Assembly (NCBI GenBank): GCA_023974075.1
Contig: CM043789.1
Coordinates: 34,798,659-34,862,658 of the forward strand
Reading direction: 5' to 3'
Source of the DNA: Chaenocephalus aceratus
Taxonomy: Eukaryota; Chordata; Actinopteri; Perciformes; Channichthyidae
Length of the DNA stretch: 64,000 bases
Shown here: piece after piece, positions 45,331 through 59,374 of the stretch
Layout of the letters: each line of letters begins with the position of its first letter
Position numbering within the stretch: position 1 is the stretch's first letter
Made by a program: the position numbers and the translations under genes
The notes under the pieces: generated by a model
Told to the model about the DNA's origin: nothing
Seen by the model: only the letters and a program-made list of their open reading frames with translations
Database searches by the model: none

Positions 45331-47370
45331 CACATAAAAGCTTTAGTACCTAAATCAGTCCTTTGGCACATGTAATAAAAACACATCCTGGGATCTTCGG
45401 CAATAGCTACTTGTGACTCTCTGTGAGATCTATTTTAACCGCCGCCGACAGGGGGCGAAAGAGACGAGTGAGCGATACAGGGAGAGAAACACAGAAGAAG
45501 AGACGAGAGCGCGGCAGAGAGAAGCGGAGAGGAAAGTGGGTGAAGACAATACGGTCCGTAATCTTCTCTGGTCCCCTCCCCAATCTGATCAATGATGACA
45601 TGTATAGTCTCATGTCATCATTTCAGCGCCGGTTGTCTTGGTGGTGCCCAGCAAACAATGTGGGCTTCGTAAATAATTGGACAGCCTTCTGGGGAAACCC
45701 TGGTCTGATTAAGAGAGACGGCATTCATCCTACTTTGGAAGGTGCAGATCTCATTTCGGCAAACATTTCAGGGCTTTGTGGACTTAATCCATGACAAACT
45801 GGAGTTGAGACCAGGAGGCGGAGGCGCAGTCTTACACGCTTCTCTGCGCTCTCTCCTGGGCAGTCATCCATAGGAATCCCAAACCCAATAAAATACCCAA
45901 TATTAGCGGTGTGTGTGTCTGCCCAAGGACAATTTAAGGTAAAACCTAATAGAGGTGTCATGCATAATAACCTAATGAAAGTAAATGTAACAACTACTAC
46001 AGTGCAACAAAACAGGAAGATTAAATGTGGTCTCTTAAACATAAGATCTCTAGCATCTAAAGGAATATTGGTAAATGATTTAATATCAGATTATAATATT
46101 GATACATGCTGTCTCACTGAAACTTGGTTGAGACATGAAGAATATGTCAGCATAAATGAGTCCACTCCACCCAGCCATGTCAACACTCATATTGCTCGAG
46201 GCACGGGCCGAGGAAGTGGAGTTGCAGCCATCTTTGACTCAAGTTTACTTATCAATACTAAACCAAAATTAAATTATACCTCCTTTGAAAGCCTCGTTTT
46301 TAGTCTTACGCATCCAACCTGGAAAACTTTGCAGCCAATCTTATTTGTTACAGTGTACCGTGCACCAGGTCCTTATTCAGAATTCTTATCAGAATTCTCT
46401 GAGTTTTTAATCAACTTTGGTTCTTAAAACAGATAAAGTGATTATCGTAGGTGACTTAATATTCATGTTGACGATGATAAAAATAGCCTTACTGTTGCAT
46501 TTAACTCTATATTAGATTCTGTTGGTTTCTGTCAGAGTGTAAATAAACCAACCCACTGCTATAATCACACTCTTGACCTTGTTCTGACTTATGGTATTGA
46601 AATTGAGCAACTATTAGTCGAACCGCATAATCCTGCTTTATCCGACCATTTCTTAGTAACTTTTGAAGTACTGTTACGAGACTACAAAGCATTAGTCAAA
46701 AGCTCCTGCAGCAGAAACCTATCCGTTAGTGCTATAGCCACATTTAAGGAAAAGATTCTACCAATACTTAACTCGATAGCATGTCTGCATGTAAGGGAGG
46801 AAACTTATACAAAATGTACACCACCTCAAATTGATCATGTTGTTGATAGTGCTACAGATACGCTGCGAATAAAATTAGACTCTGTTGCTCCTTTGAAAAA
46901 GAAGAAAATAAAACCGATTAGCTCCATGGCATAATGCCGAAACCCGCAAAATAAAGAAAAAGTCGAGACAACTTGAAAGGATATGGCATTCCACTAAACT
47001 TGAAGAATCTCGTTTAATTTGGCGTATTACTCTCAATGAATATAAGAAAGCACTGCGTAAAGCGAGAGCAGCCTACTACTCTTCATTAATAGATGAGAAT
47101 AAGAATAATGCAAGATTTCTTTTCAGCACTGTAGCCAGGCTGACAGAGAGCCACAGCTCGATTGAGCCTTCTATTCCCATAGCACTCAGTAAGAATGATT
47201 TTATGTGCTTTTTTAACGATACAATTGTTACTCTTAGAAACAAAATTAATGACCTCTTGCCTTTGACCAGTATAGTGTTATCAACAGCTCCCGGAAACGT
47301 AAGTTCTAATATTACACTAGATAGTAAATTAGAATGCTTTTCAGCCATAAACCTTGAATAATTACATTCA

Positions 47371-48027
47371 ATGATTCTCTCTTCTAAACCATCAACGTGC
47401 ATGTTAGACCCAATTCCAACTAAGCTGTTGAAGGAAGTTTTTCCATTAATTAGCACTTCTTTATTAAATATTATGAATATGTCTTTATTATCAGGCTATG
47501 TTCCACAATCATTCAAAGTAGCAGTGATAAAACCGCTTCTGAAAAAGCACAACCTCGATCCAGAGGTTTTAGCCAACTATAGACCTATTTCTAATCTTCC
47601 GTTCCTCTCAAAGATTCTTGAGAAAGCGGTCGCAAAACAGTTGTGTGATTACTTAAAAAACAATGATTTATTTGAAAATGTTCAGTCTGGCTTTAGAACA
47701 CATCATAGCACAGAGACAGCTCTGGTTAAAGTCACAAATGACATTCTAATAGCCTCAGACAAGGGACTGTCTCTATTTGTTTTGCTCGATCTCAGTGCTG
47801 CATTTGATACTATCGACCATGACATCTTATTGCAAAGACTAGAGCACTTAGTTGGCATACAGGGAACTGCTTTAGGCTGCTTTAGGTCCTATCTATCTGA
47901 ACACTCTCAGTTTGTACGTGTTAACGATGAATCTTCCACACAAACCAAAGTTAGCCATGGAGTGCCACAGGGCTCAGTACTCAGACCTATTTTGTTCACA
48001 TTATATATGCTTCCGGCAATATTATAA
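47371..48027 (+). pseudogene. LINE reverse transcriptase fragment
   Basis: Longest surviving frame of the LINE: 218 residues covering the fingers and palm ([40 protein letters not shown]). A frameshift just after this point separates it from the YADD box at 48053-48070, which is still readable in another frame. Pseudogene. Confidence 0.88.
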
Positions 48028-48756
48028 GGAATCATTCTGTAAATGTTCATTGTTATGCGGATGATACTCAACTATATTTATCAATCAAGCCTGATGAAAT
48101 TAATCATCTAAATAAAATTCAAGACTGCCTTAAGGACTTAAAAACATGAATGACCTTACATTTTTTATGTTAAACACGACCAAAAAAAAAAGTTATTGTA
48201 CTTGGCCCGAAGAATCTACAAAACAAATTATCTAAAGATATACTAACTATGGATGGCATTAATTTGGCCTCCAGTGAGACTGTAAGGAATCTTGGTGTTC
48301 TATTTGATCAGGATTTATCCTTTAACGCCCACATAAAATCAATTTCAAGGACCGCCTACTTCCATCTACGTAACATTGCAAAAATCAGGCATATCTTGCC
48401 TCAAAACGATGCAGAGAAACTAGTCCATGCATTTGTTACTTCAAGGCTGGATTATTGTAACTCCTTATTATCAGGGTGTACCAAGAAGTCAGTCAAGTCG
48501 CTTCAGCTGATTCAAAATGCTGCAGCTCATGTACTAACCAGAGTTAGGAAAAGGGACCACATTACTCCTGTTCTGGCTGCCTTACACTGGCTCCCTATAG
48601 AACACAGGATAGAATTTAAAATTCTTCTTCTCGCCTACAAAGCCCTTAACGGGCAGGCGCCATCTTACCTTAAATAACTCATTATACTCTACTGTCCTAC
48701 TAGGGCATTGCGTTCCAAGAATGCAGGGTTGTTGGTTGTTCCTAGAATCTCTAAAA

Positions 48757-50354
48757 CAGGGATGGGGAACCTTTTTCCTCTCAAGGGCCATTTCAATTTG
48801 TTCAACATCCTCCGAGGGCCGTACAAATGATTGACCTCTGCTTAAAAACACTCAAATCACAGCCCATTCATTTGGCCTTTCTTTCATGCTGTGCAAAGAA
48901 AAAGCAACCTCTTAATCCAGATATCTTACCATGACTCACGCATGCACGCACGTGCACGGTTGTGGCATGACCACCAAAACAGAAATATATGGACACAATG
49001 TGTGTGCAAATGTATTTAGTTTCCCATCCATGTGAACATGATTTAAGTCGGGGGGGACCTATCCTCCTCTAGGGGGTCCCATGCTCCCCCGGGAAGATTT
49101 TTTTTAAATGTTGAAGTTAAAAGCATCAATCTGGTGTATTTTGAGAGCAAAATGAAGAGATCTATGGATACATCTCTCAACATCCATATGAAACAGACCT
49201 GTAAACAGATTTTATTTTTCTTTATGGATATTTTACAAATCACTCCTTTCAGATCTACATGCTACCACTGGCTCAGATAATGAAGAACAACAAAATAAGT
49301 TACCATAGCTATGCAGATGACACACATTTACGTAACAATTTCACCAGGAGACTATGCTCCAATTCAAACACTGAGTAAGTGCATTGAACAAATCAATGAC
49401 TGGATGTGTCAGAACTTTCTCCAATTAAACAAAGATAAAACTGAGGTAATGGTTTTTGGAGCCAAGGCAGAACGTATAAAAGTGAGCGCTGAGCTTCAGT
49501 CTGCAATGTTCAAACCAACAGATAAAGCCAGAAATCTGAGTTTCAACAGTCACATTAAAACAGTTACTAAATCAGCCTACTATCACCTAAAGAATGTATC
49601 TAGGATTAAAAGACTAATGTCACAGCAGGATCTGGAAAAACGTGTCCATGCCTTTATCTTCAGTAGACTGGACTACTGTAATGGTGTCTTCACAGGTCTC
49701 ACTAAAAAAATCTATTAGAAAGCTGCAGCTGATTCAGAACGCCGCTGCTCGAGTCCTCACTAACACTAAGAAAGTGGATCACATCACTCCAGTTTTGAAG
49801 TCTTTACACTGGCTTCCTGTGTGTCAAAGAATAGATTTAAAAATACTGCTGCTGGTTTATAAAGCTTTGAATGGTTTAGGCCCAAAATAAATTTCTGACC
49901 TCCTGCTAAATTATGAACCATCCAGATCTCTCAGGTCTTCAGGGACTGGTCAGCTTTCTGTCCCCAGAGTCAGAACTAAACATGGAGAAGCAGCGTTCAG
50001 TTATTATGCTCCAAATATCTGGAACAAACTCCCAGAAACATGCAGGTCCGCTTCAACTCTGACTACTTTTAAATCCAGGCTGAAGACTTTTCTTTTTTCG
50101 CTGCTTTTAATTGAACTATTCATATCTTAGACTGCACTGTAACTTTTATCCATGTATTTTTTCTTTTAATGTTTATTTTATTAGCTTTTCTTTTTTAATG
50201 CTTAATGTCTTTCATTTTTTGTAAAGCACTTTGAATTGCCTTGTGTTGAAAAGTGCTATATAAATAAACTTGCCTTGCCTTGCCTTTCAAACGGTATTCT
50301 TGTTTATTAACAAACACTTTTTTTTACTTTCATATAGTATTTTATACCCGTTTA
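48757..50354 (-). mobile_element. hAT-type MITE, one end lost, inserted in the LINE
   Basis: The terminal CAGGGATGGGGAACC and the following 490 bases are the inverted counterpart of the element at 53563-54524. After an inserted second LINE piece (49252-50282), a further 65 bases (50283-50354, 'tattcttgtttattaa...tatacccgttta') continue the same alignment. The remaining end is deleted, so no target duplication can be read. Confidence 0.8.
49252..50282 (+). mobile_element. Second L2-type LINE, 5'-truncated, nested in the MITE
   Basis: Begins inside the reverse transcriptase (SYADDTHL-like box near 49306) and runs through the C-terminal domain in two frames (49311-49718, then 49642-49890: LQLIQNAAARVLT, ITPVLKSLHWLPVCQRIDLKILLLVYKALNG). 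It ends in a (TGCCT)n tail at 50266-50285. It is bordered by the 7-bp duplication cctttca (49245-49251 and 50283-50289) that splits the host MITE. 5' truncation plus a variable-length duplication is the signature of target-primed insertion. It is a different family from the outer LINE, whose tail is (TTGA)n. Confidence 0.88.
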
Positions 50355-51011
50355 GACACCCTATCCGTTTTTAAGAGGGTGCTTAAGACCTTCCTTTTTG
50401 ATAAAGCTTATAGTTAGGGCTGATTAGATTCAGTCCCTAGTGTTGCTGATATAGGCTTAGTTTGTCGGGGGACATCTTACTTCTTCCTTCTCTCTGTCTA
50501 TACCTGTGTACTCTCATGTTCCGATTAACCCAGCTTCCCCAAATGTCTTTCTTTTTGGTGTCTATATACGCCGGGATCCGGAGTCATGGATGATCCTGTG
50601 GTCCTGTGTCCTGGATCTTGAGTCGTGGCTGTGGTCCTGGATCATCGGTCCTGGATGGATATCCTCGTGGATTCATCTTCCTATTATAGACACATGCATT
50701 TCCAAACATTTGGACTACCTATGTTGCAAATGTATTATCTTTTCAATTTGCACACGGCATCTATTGCACGTCTGTCCGTCCTGGGAGAGGGATCCCTCCT
50801 CTGTTGCTCTCCCTGAGGTTTCTCCCATGTTCCCTTTAAACTGTGGGTTTTCTCCGGAAGTTTTTCCTTGTACGATGTGAGGGTCTAAGGACAGAGGGTG
50901 TCGTATTGTCATACTGATATTCTGTACACACTGTGAAGTCCACTGAGACAAATGTAACATTTGTGATATTGGGCTATATAAATAAACATTGATTGATTGA
51001 TTGATCAGATG

Positions 51012-52418
51012 CAGTGTTTCCCCTAGGTCAGGGGTCAGCAACAGGCCGAAGGAAAGTGAACAGGCGTGTTAGCGGCAGACAGGGAGAGACACATAATTAC
51101 ACATGGCGCTCTCCACGAAGAGGAAAGTGGACAGTGAGAACAGAGCTTTTAACCCCATGTGTATGAGAATGGCCCTGACACAATTTCAGCCCAGATTTAC
51201 AAACTCCTGGCAGGACAAACTCGAGCTCAATTCTCGCACTGAATGAAAAAAAAGTGAGTGAGGGACTGCAATATAAGAGGGAAAGAAAGAGAAACTTTAA
51301 AAACTGTTCAATTGTTATGATGTGTAAAGACTGATATTGTTCTACAATCGTCTGAAACTGTTAAGTCATGATGTGAAACGGTTAACAAAGAAAAAGGGAA
51401 ACTCAAGCTGCTGCTGCTGCACTTTATTTATCTAAAATTAAGCACTTTTAAGATGCACATATTTTCAAAAGCTATTTTATTTATTTAATTTTTTAATGCA
51501 GCCCGAGAGGAACATTACACATATCCACAGTATTTACTGTATAGTTCAATGTTAATTGACAATAAATAGTTGTTTTTGAATTGTACTTTCTTTATTTGAT
51601 TGGCAGTCAGTTATCGATTACATGCAGACGTTGATAAAGCTGCAGCTACTTCAATATATATCACACTAATTCATAAAGCAAGTTAGACATTTTGATGTTC
51701 CGGACCTTTGCATGGGGAGATTTTCTCTAACTGGACCTCGTTGAATTTTAGCAGAGAGGAGCTGTGGATTATTGTTATTGATTAATGCATCAGTGTTTCT
51801 TAGGGTCAAAAACACTAAACTCATAACTTAAAGGTGGGGTAGGACAGTTTCAGAAACCGGCTTGAGTGCACTAAAATTTGAAAGTACGCAGCCGAAAAGA
51901 ATCCGCCCCTTCCTTCAGACTTCCTGACAGAGCACCTCCTCCAACACACATGAACGCGCACATGACGTCAGCAGACTGGTGAAAGTGGCCGCCTGTTGCT
52001 GGCGAGTCATTGAAGTACTGCTGCAATGCACGCCCAATGACTGCACGCCCAATGACGGCACGCCCAATGACGGCACTCCCAATGAGGGCACGAGATCGGC
52101 TAAACTGATTGGTTGTACTTTTTACAGTATTACGGGTTCCACAGATGACATTTTGTTATGGATTTTTTGTCAAAGCACTTCAGATATTCATTGCTATCGG
52201 GATGTTAAGAGCATTCCATGGAATATAACAAAAAGTGTATCTCGAGCCGGTTTCTGAAACTTACCTACCCCACCTTTAAAATGAAAGTGTTTAGTTTATT
52301 TAATAAAAGAGCACATGTTCAATGTGACAGTAGACAGTAGATAGACAACAATTATTTATTTTTTAAACACCTTCAATTTCTGGGGGCCCCTCCAAGACAA
52401 TGGTAGGGGGAAACACTG
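51012..52418. mobile_element. hAT-like element hosting a TTAA element
   Basis: Ends CAGTGTTTCCCCTAGG and TAGGGGGAAACACTG are inverted, but the flanking 8 bases do not match, so a deletion or erosion is likely. The region near 51040-51240 reads like a further 'ggggtcagcaac' type insertion. The complete TTAA element at 51832-52275 lies inside. Confidence 0.55.
51832..52275. mobile_element. Complete TTAA-type MITE
   Basis: Flanked by TTAA (51828-51831 and 52276-52279). The inverted repeats are about 35 bases long, beginning AGGTGGGGTAGG and continuing through GTTTCAGAAACCGGCT. A second copy, lacking the right end, lies at 29801-30725. It includes a 15-bp tandem repeat (cacgcccaatgacgg) with four units here. 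Confidence 0.85.
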
Positions 52419-53562
52419 AGATATATGATGGTAGTTTACCCAACATGGCTTTTTAGATGAACATGCACCAATGACTGAGCCTCCGAACAGGAAGTGAAGG
52501 CAGACCTGCCCTGACATACAGGGTACAGTGATGAGTAAGTGCTTTATCAATGGCTATAAATTCGTTTTTAAAAATGTAAAGACATACAAATGTTATGTGG
52601 TTAATGACCATTTTAATTAAAATAGGATAAATACACACACAAAACTAACAAACAAGAAAACAACAATCACTTAAACAAGTTAAATAAGGACACCGGGTCC
52701 AATTTTAGGGATATATGATGGACAGTTGCCTTTAAAAAGGTCCCCTACGATACTGTTTTTCATCACTATATTAAAGGTCTCAGATGTATACAAAGCATGT
52801 CTCTGAAGTGTTTGTCTGAAACACCAAACAGATCATTGTAGCATCCCATAAACCCCTCTGATCTGACCTCATTCACACCAACGCAACTCCGGTTCAAGCT
52901 CCGTGCGAGAGCTTTTCAGATTTAGAAACGGTTCTTCGGTTTGGCTCCGGAGTCTGACCGGTGCTGCGTCACCGTTTGCGTCATGACGTAACCGTTTGCG
53001 TGCCTGCTTCATAAAGCCAAACCGCGCGGAAACCCCTCACAGCTGACACCGACAACAACAACAATGGCTGATTGTGCTCCAGCTTCCTCTGTACCTCTTC
53101 AGAAGACCAGATTCCCAGTAGGTAGCTGGTCTCTAGGGCTATACCTGAATATTCGACTATTTGTCCGTTGGCCGACTATTCGGGTTTCAATTTCATTATT
53201 CGGATATTCGTTTTTTTATTTATTTTCCCAAAATTTTTTTCTAAATGTATGCCATCAATAAAGGCGAATTGCCATATTTTTATACTATATTTATACTTTT
53301 GAATTGCACTGTTAAAATGCGGAAATATATACAATCTCAGCCTGTGCTCCTGACACCGCGTTCACTCACAGTCACGAACGCAAACGGCACACGGGGGACC
53401 TAGTCAATGACCTGCAGAGCGCTGGGACCAAAGTAACAAAGGCTACCATCAGTAACACACTACGCCGCCAGGGACTCAAATCCTGCAGTGCCAGACGTGT
53501 CCCCCTGCTTAAGCCAGTACATGTCCAGGCCCGTTCTGAAGTTTGCTAGAGGGCATTTAGAT

Positions 53563-54524
53563 CAGGGGTGGGGAACCTCCGGCCCCCGGGCCGTATACGG
53601 CCCGCGAGACCATTTGGTACGGCCCTCGAGGTAGTTTATAAACACACGCAAAAAATAAAAAAATTAAAGAAATCTAGACCGCAAACAAATTAAACAAGCG
53701 AGTGCCTGTTTTTCCTGGCCACGGTCAGGGTCCTTGAACATAACACGAGCCTAACGTGTCATCACGTGGTATATGTCTCGACTGACAGGGGTGGAGTTCT
53801 GACGGAGAGCACCAGAACGCCGCTCCGGCATTTCCACAAATGTCAGTACCCATAAGGAGCCGTACACATGCCGCAGTTTCTGCGTGGCTGTGTCTTTAGT
53901 TGAAAGCCCAGTGGCGATCTGTTCATTTGTCATACAGTCAATAACTTTGTTGTTATTAGCATCTGGTTAGCTAGCTATGCTAACGAATATAAGAAGCTTT
54001 TTCTACAACCAGGGAGGTAAAGGCACATCTTTATATGATCATTATAAAAATTAAGAGAATAAAGTAAACGGGTATAAAATACTATATGACAGTAAAAATA
54101 AGTTGTTATTAATAAACAAGAATACAGTTTGAAAGGAGAGTGATTTGTAAAATATCCATAAATAAAAAGAAATCTGCTTACAGTTCTGTTTATGGGTGTT
54201 GAGAGGTGTATCCATAGATCTCCTCATGTTGCTCTCAAAGTGCACCAGATTGATGCTTTTAACTTCAACATTTAAAAGAAAATGTGGGTTCCCCCCGCCC
54301 CACTTAAATCATGTTCACATGGATAGGAAACTAAATAATTTGCACACATCTTGTGTCCAATATCTTTCTGTTTTGGTGGTCATGCCACAACCGTGCACGT
54401 GCATGCATTCTGACCTTTTTGTGATTTTAGTATTTTTAAGCAGGGGTCAATCATTTGTACGGCGCTCGGAGGATGTTGAAAAAATTGAAATGGCCCTTGA
54501 AAGGAAAAAGGTTCCCCATCCCTG
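53563..54524 (+). mobile_element. hAT-type MITE inside the Tc1 copy
   Basis: Ends CAGGGGTGGGGAACCTC and GGTTCCCCATCCCTG, flanked by a perfect 8-bp duplication atttagat (53555-53562 and 54525-54532). Removing it restores the continuous Tc1 text around the insertion point. It is 962 bp with no transposase. The same family, inverted, sits in the LINE at 48757. Confidence 0.92.
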
Positions 54525-54749
54525 ATTTAGATGATCCAGAAGAGGATTGGGAGAATGTCATATGGTCAGATGAAACCAAAATAGAACTTTTTGGTAAAAA
54601 ACTCAACTAGACGTGTTTGGAGGAGAAAGAATGCTGAGTTGCATCCAAAGAACACCATACCTACTGTGAAACATGGGGGTGGAAACATCATGCTTTGAGG
54701 CCGTTTTTCTGCAAAGGGACCAGGACGACTGATCTGTGTAAAGGAAAGA

Positions 54750-55085
54750 ATGAATGGGGCCATGTATCGTCAGATTTTGAGTGACAACCTCCTTCCATCA
54801 GCAAGGGCATTGAAGATGAAACATGGCTGGGTCTTTCAGCATGACAATGATCCCAAACACACCACCCGGGCAACGAAGGAGTGGATTCGTAAGAAGCATT
54901 TCAAGGTCCTGGAGTGGCCTCGCCAGTCTCCAGATCTCAACCCCATAGAAAATCTTTGGAGGGAGTTGAAAGTCCGTGTTGCCCAGCAACAGCCCCAACA
55001 CATCACTGCTCTAGAGGAGATCTGCATGGAGGAATGGGCCAAAATACCAGCAACAGTGTGTGAGAACCTTGTAAAGACTTACTGA
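54750..55085 (+). pseudogene. Tc1 transposase C-terminal fragment
   Basis: 112-codon open frame carrying the second Asp (HDND) and the Glu of the DDE triad (NPIENLW). The N-terminal HTH and first Asp lie in disrupted upstream sequence. Confidence 0.88.
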
Positions 55086-55295
55086 AAACGTTTGACCTCT
55101 GTCAGTGCCAATGTGATTTTCTGGATTTTATTTTTCTCATTCTGTCTCTCATAGTTTAGGTATACCTAGGATGAAAATTACAGGCCTCTCATCTTTTTAA
55201 GTGGGAGAACTTGCACAATTGGTGGCTGACTAAATACTTTTTTGCCCCACTGTATAAAAGACATGGAAAAGTGGATTTTGCATAATAGGTGACCT

Positions 55296-56295
55296 TTAAG
55301 GGTTTTATGACTAAATAGGCCGAGGCCCGTCATGAGTTAATGTTAGAATGAATGGAAATGCAAAGAAAGAAATCCTATTTCTCATACTGAATTCAACCCT
55401 ATCCCCCACCTTTTTTCTCTCTGCAACATCGCCAACAGTGTTTCATCTTAAAAATGTGTTAATTGTTTAATGTGACTCATTCATCACCAGGAGCATGACC
55501 AAAACATAATTAGTGTTGCATCTTAATTCCTGCAGAAACAGTGAATCAGCATTTAGGAAGCTCTTAACCCTCAGATATATGGGAGACAGACGTGGAGAAA
55601 GCCAGAAGGCGAATGGGTGGTCATTCTTTCTCATTTTCATTATTTTATGCAATAACCGAGGCAAAGAAGGTTGTTGTCTCCATCACTGAACTGTGATAAT
55701 CCCTCGACCTAATCCCACGGTCCTGCCCCTGGAATAATCCAGCCGTCTGCTGCCGTTTACAGACACACTTCAGCACCGCAGCTCGACCGCACACAAACTG
55801 ATGCTTCACATCAGGGATTATTGCATCAGTGGGCAGGGGATAATTTGGGCGCTAAAAGCTCTAATAGTGCCAGTTGCCAATCCTCTGGTGATTTGAACTA
55901 AACTCATTCATTGCAGTATTTACACTCTGGTTTCAGCGCTGTTTGGCAATGACTGCAGTCTGAAATGGGGCAACTTATTTAGTCAATGAGGATGCCATTA
56001 ACCTACAAATCCAATTGTTATCCCTCTCACTCTGTGACCATTTGGCCAGCGGAGGCTTGCCAGCAAATGCAGGCTAAATGTTTGCTTCCAAAAATCTATT
56101 CATGCCTACAGAAACAATAAATGCAAAAATCCAGGCGATACAATTCTTAAAAGGTTACCAATGCCTTTTGATAATTTGGTTAACTTTATTTTGGCACAAG
56201 GCAGGATGTGCTTCTGTGCCATTTGAAGACATTTTTCTTAAATTTGACAAAAGGGTCACAAGTGTCCCTAACCTTAAAGCTTGCTGAAGTTCATT
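55296..56295. other. Spacer, no gene seen
   Basis: Ordinary AT-rich sequence; no supported coding frame or repeat termini. Confidence 0.55.
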
Positions 56296-56303
56296 GTCTA
56301 TAG

Positions 56304-56385
56304 CAGCGGTTCCCAAGCTTTTTTCCCAAGAGCCCCCCCAAATGACTCCTGTTGGAAGTTGCGCCCCCCAGGTTGGGAACCACTG
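56304..56385. mobile_element. 82-bp hAT micro-element
   Basis: Ends CAGCGGTTCCCAA and TTGGGAACCACTG, with the exact 8-bp duplication gtctatag on each side (56296-56303 and 56386-56393). The 82 bases are almost all terminal repeat plus C-rich filler. Confidence 0.87.
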
Positions 56386-57021
56386 GTCTATAGGCCTGCC
56401 CTGCAACCAATTATTATTTGTTCAATACTGATTAATTTGATCAATTAATATAAATAAATATAGATACATTATTGTGGCAGCTCTTAGGTCATGCACATGC
56501 CAAATAAGTAAAACCTTCACACACTTGGATTTTTATTTGTTATTACATATGTTTAAAGGTAAACGTTTACAATTTGAAATTCATATAATATTCAACCTGT
56601 GAGTGTCAGGAAACCCTTACCTCAACTACCTTTAACCTGCTCATTCAAATAAGTGACTCAGCTATAATGTCAAACTCAGGGGTTGTTTTTGTGTAAATTA
56701 GCATTATATGAATAATATATAATATGTATTCACCTTCAATTTGAAATTATGGTTTAAGGTAGGCATGATCACATCCACAAGCCTTTTTTTTGTTGCCAAC
56801 CTTTTCTTCATAAAGCATGACTCGTTGTTTCTGCATGCCACCCTGGGAGGCTGGATGACGTGTCGGTGTAAGTGATATAAGCCGGTGCTGTCGCTAGCCT
56901 TCACTTCACAGATGCTGCAGGAGCCCGAGAGCTTTTTATCTAGAGACTGTAGACCCAGAAGAACAACTCCCCGGAGACATGTCTTAATGTGTTTTGGGCC
57001 TCCTGAGAAGCAGCAGCTATC

Positions 57022-58780
<1,759 letters not shown>

Positions 58781-58784
58781 ATAA

Positions 58785-59374
58785 CGGCCCGTCCACACAG
58801 CGGCGTGCGTTGAAGCTTCCAACGCTTCTGCACATTCACTTTGAATGGGGTGACGTCACTTTTAGCCGAACTGCATTTTGGGAAGCGACGTGGAGCGTTG
58901 CTGGCGTTGCTCGCTTCAAAAGTTGAGCAATGTTCAACTTTTGGCGCCTCGGCAGAAGCGTCAGCCAATGAAATCCTGTTTATGCAAATCCGCCAGTACA
59001 AGCGCTAGCCAATCAAACCGCGTGTATGCTGGGAGAGACTACGCAGGTCATTTCCTCATATTCCAAAAAATGGAGGGGAAATTCATTATAGCGGTAGTGA
59101 TCACCCGGTGCTGTATGATCAGTCTCTGTTCATCTACCGGGATACAAACCGGAGGAGCGAGGCATGGAGGGAGGTCGCAGAGACAGGGGGTGAAACTGGT
59201 AGGTTTTCGCCTGTTCGGGGATTTTATATCCAGTTTACTTCGTTTTAACATTGCTATTGCTTTGTATGTCGGGGGCGGGAGATTCATGTGATTGGTTGTT
59301 GGTCGCAAAAAATCCCCAAGCTTCAGACACGCCCACCGCCAAGCGTCAACGCACGTTGCTGTGTGGACGCTCCG
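58785..59374. mobile_element. PIF/Harbinger-like MITE
   Basis: Inverted ends CGGCCCGTCCACACAGC and GCTGTGTGGACGCTCCG, followed inward by further matching 'gcgtgcgttgaagc'. Both sides have TAA (58782-58784 and 59375-59377), the 3-bp duplication of PIF/Harbinger elements. 590 bp, GC-richer than its surroundings, without a usable transposase. It split an older repeat reading 'tcgctttggataa|aagcgtcagctaaatg'. Confidence 0.82.

Larger units (their letters stand above)
45403..51005 (+). mobile_element. L2-type LINE, broken and interrupted
   Basis: A 5'-truncated non-LTR retrotransposon. Reading order: end of an esterase-like ORF1 (45600-45794, with FVNNWTAFWGNPGL and the DGIHPT catalytic Asp/His pair), an endonuclease (45960 to about 46690, GLLNIRSL, LTETWL, VTVYRAPG, SDHF), a reverse transcriptase (47371-48130, [37 protein letters not shown], and CYADDTQLYL after a frameshift near 48010), and a C-terminal domain to 48677. 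The 3' end resumes at about 50355 and stops in a (TTGA)n tail at 50985-51005. The gap 48757-50354 is other elements. Frameshifts and stops mean it is dead. Clade assignment rests on the esterase, the lack of RNase H and the short 3' repeat tail. Confidence 0.85.
53340..55252 (+). mobile_element. Tc1-like transposon remnant
   Basis: Plus-strand transposase pieces are recognisable: 'aaaggctaccatcagtaacacac...' at the left, and at 54750-55085 an open frame with the DDE-domain landmarks [11 protein letters not shown] and [15 protein letters not shown]. The right end reads 'aaatacttttttgccccactg' before TA, a typical Tc1 terminus. The left terminus is missing and the reading frame is split by the hAT MITE at 53563-54524 and by stops. 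Dead copy. Confidence 0.88.
52736..55295. mobile_element. Old TTAA-flanked element broken by Tc1
   Basis: Left end AAAGGTCCCCTACGATAC and right end TGCATAATAGGTGACCT, both next to TTAA, form a diverged inverted repeat like that of a common fish family. The interior 52860-53130 is GC-rich and includes a short open start (MADCAPASSVPLQKTRF) of unknown origin. The rest is Tc1 sequence. Confidence 0.45.
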
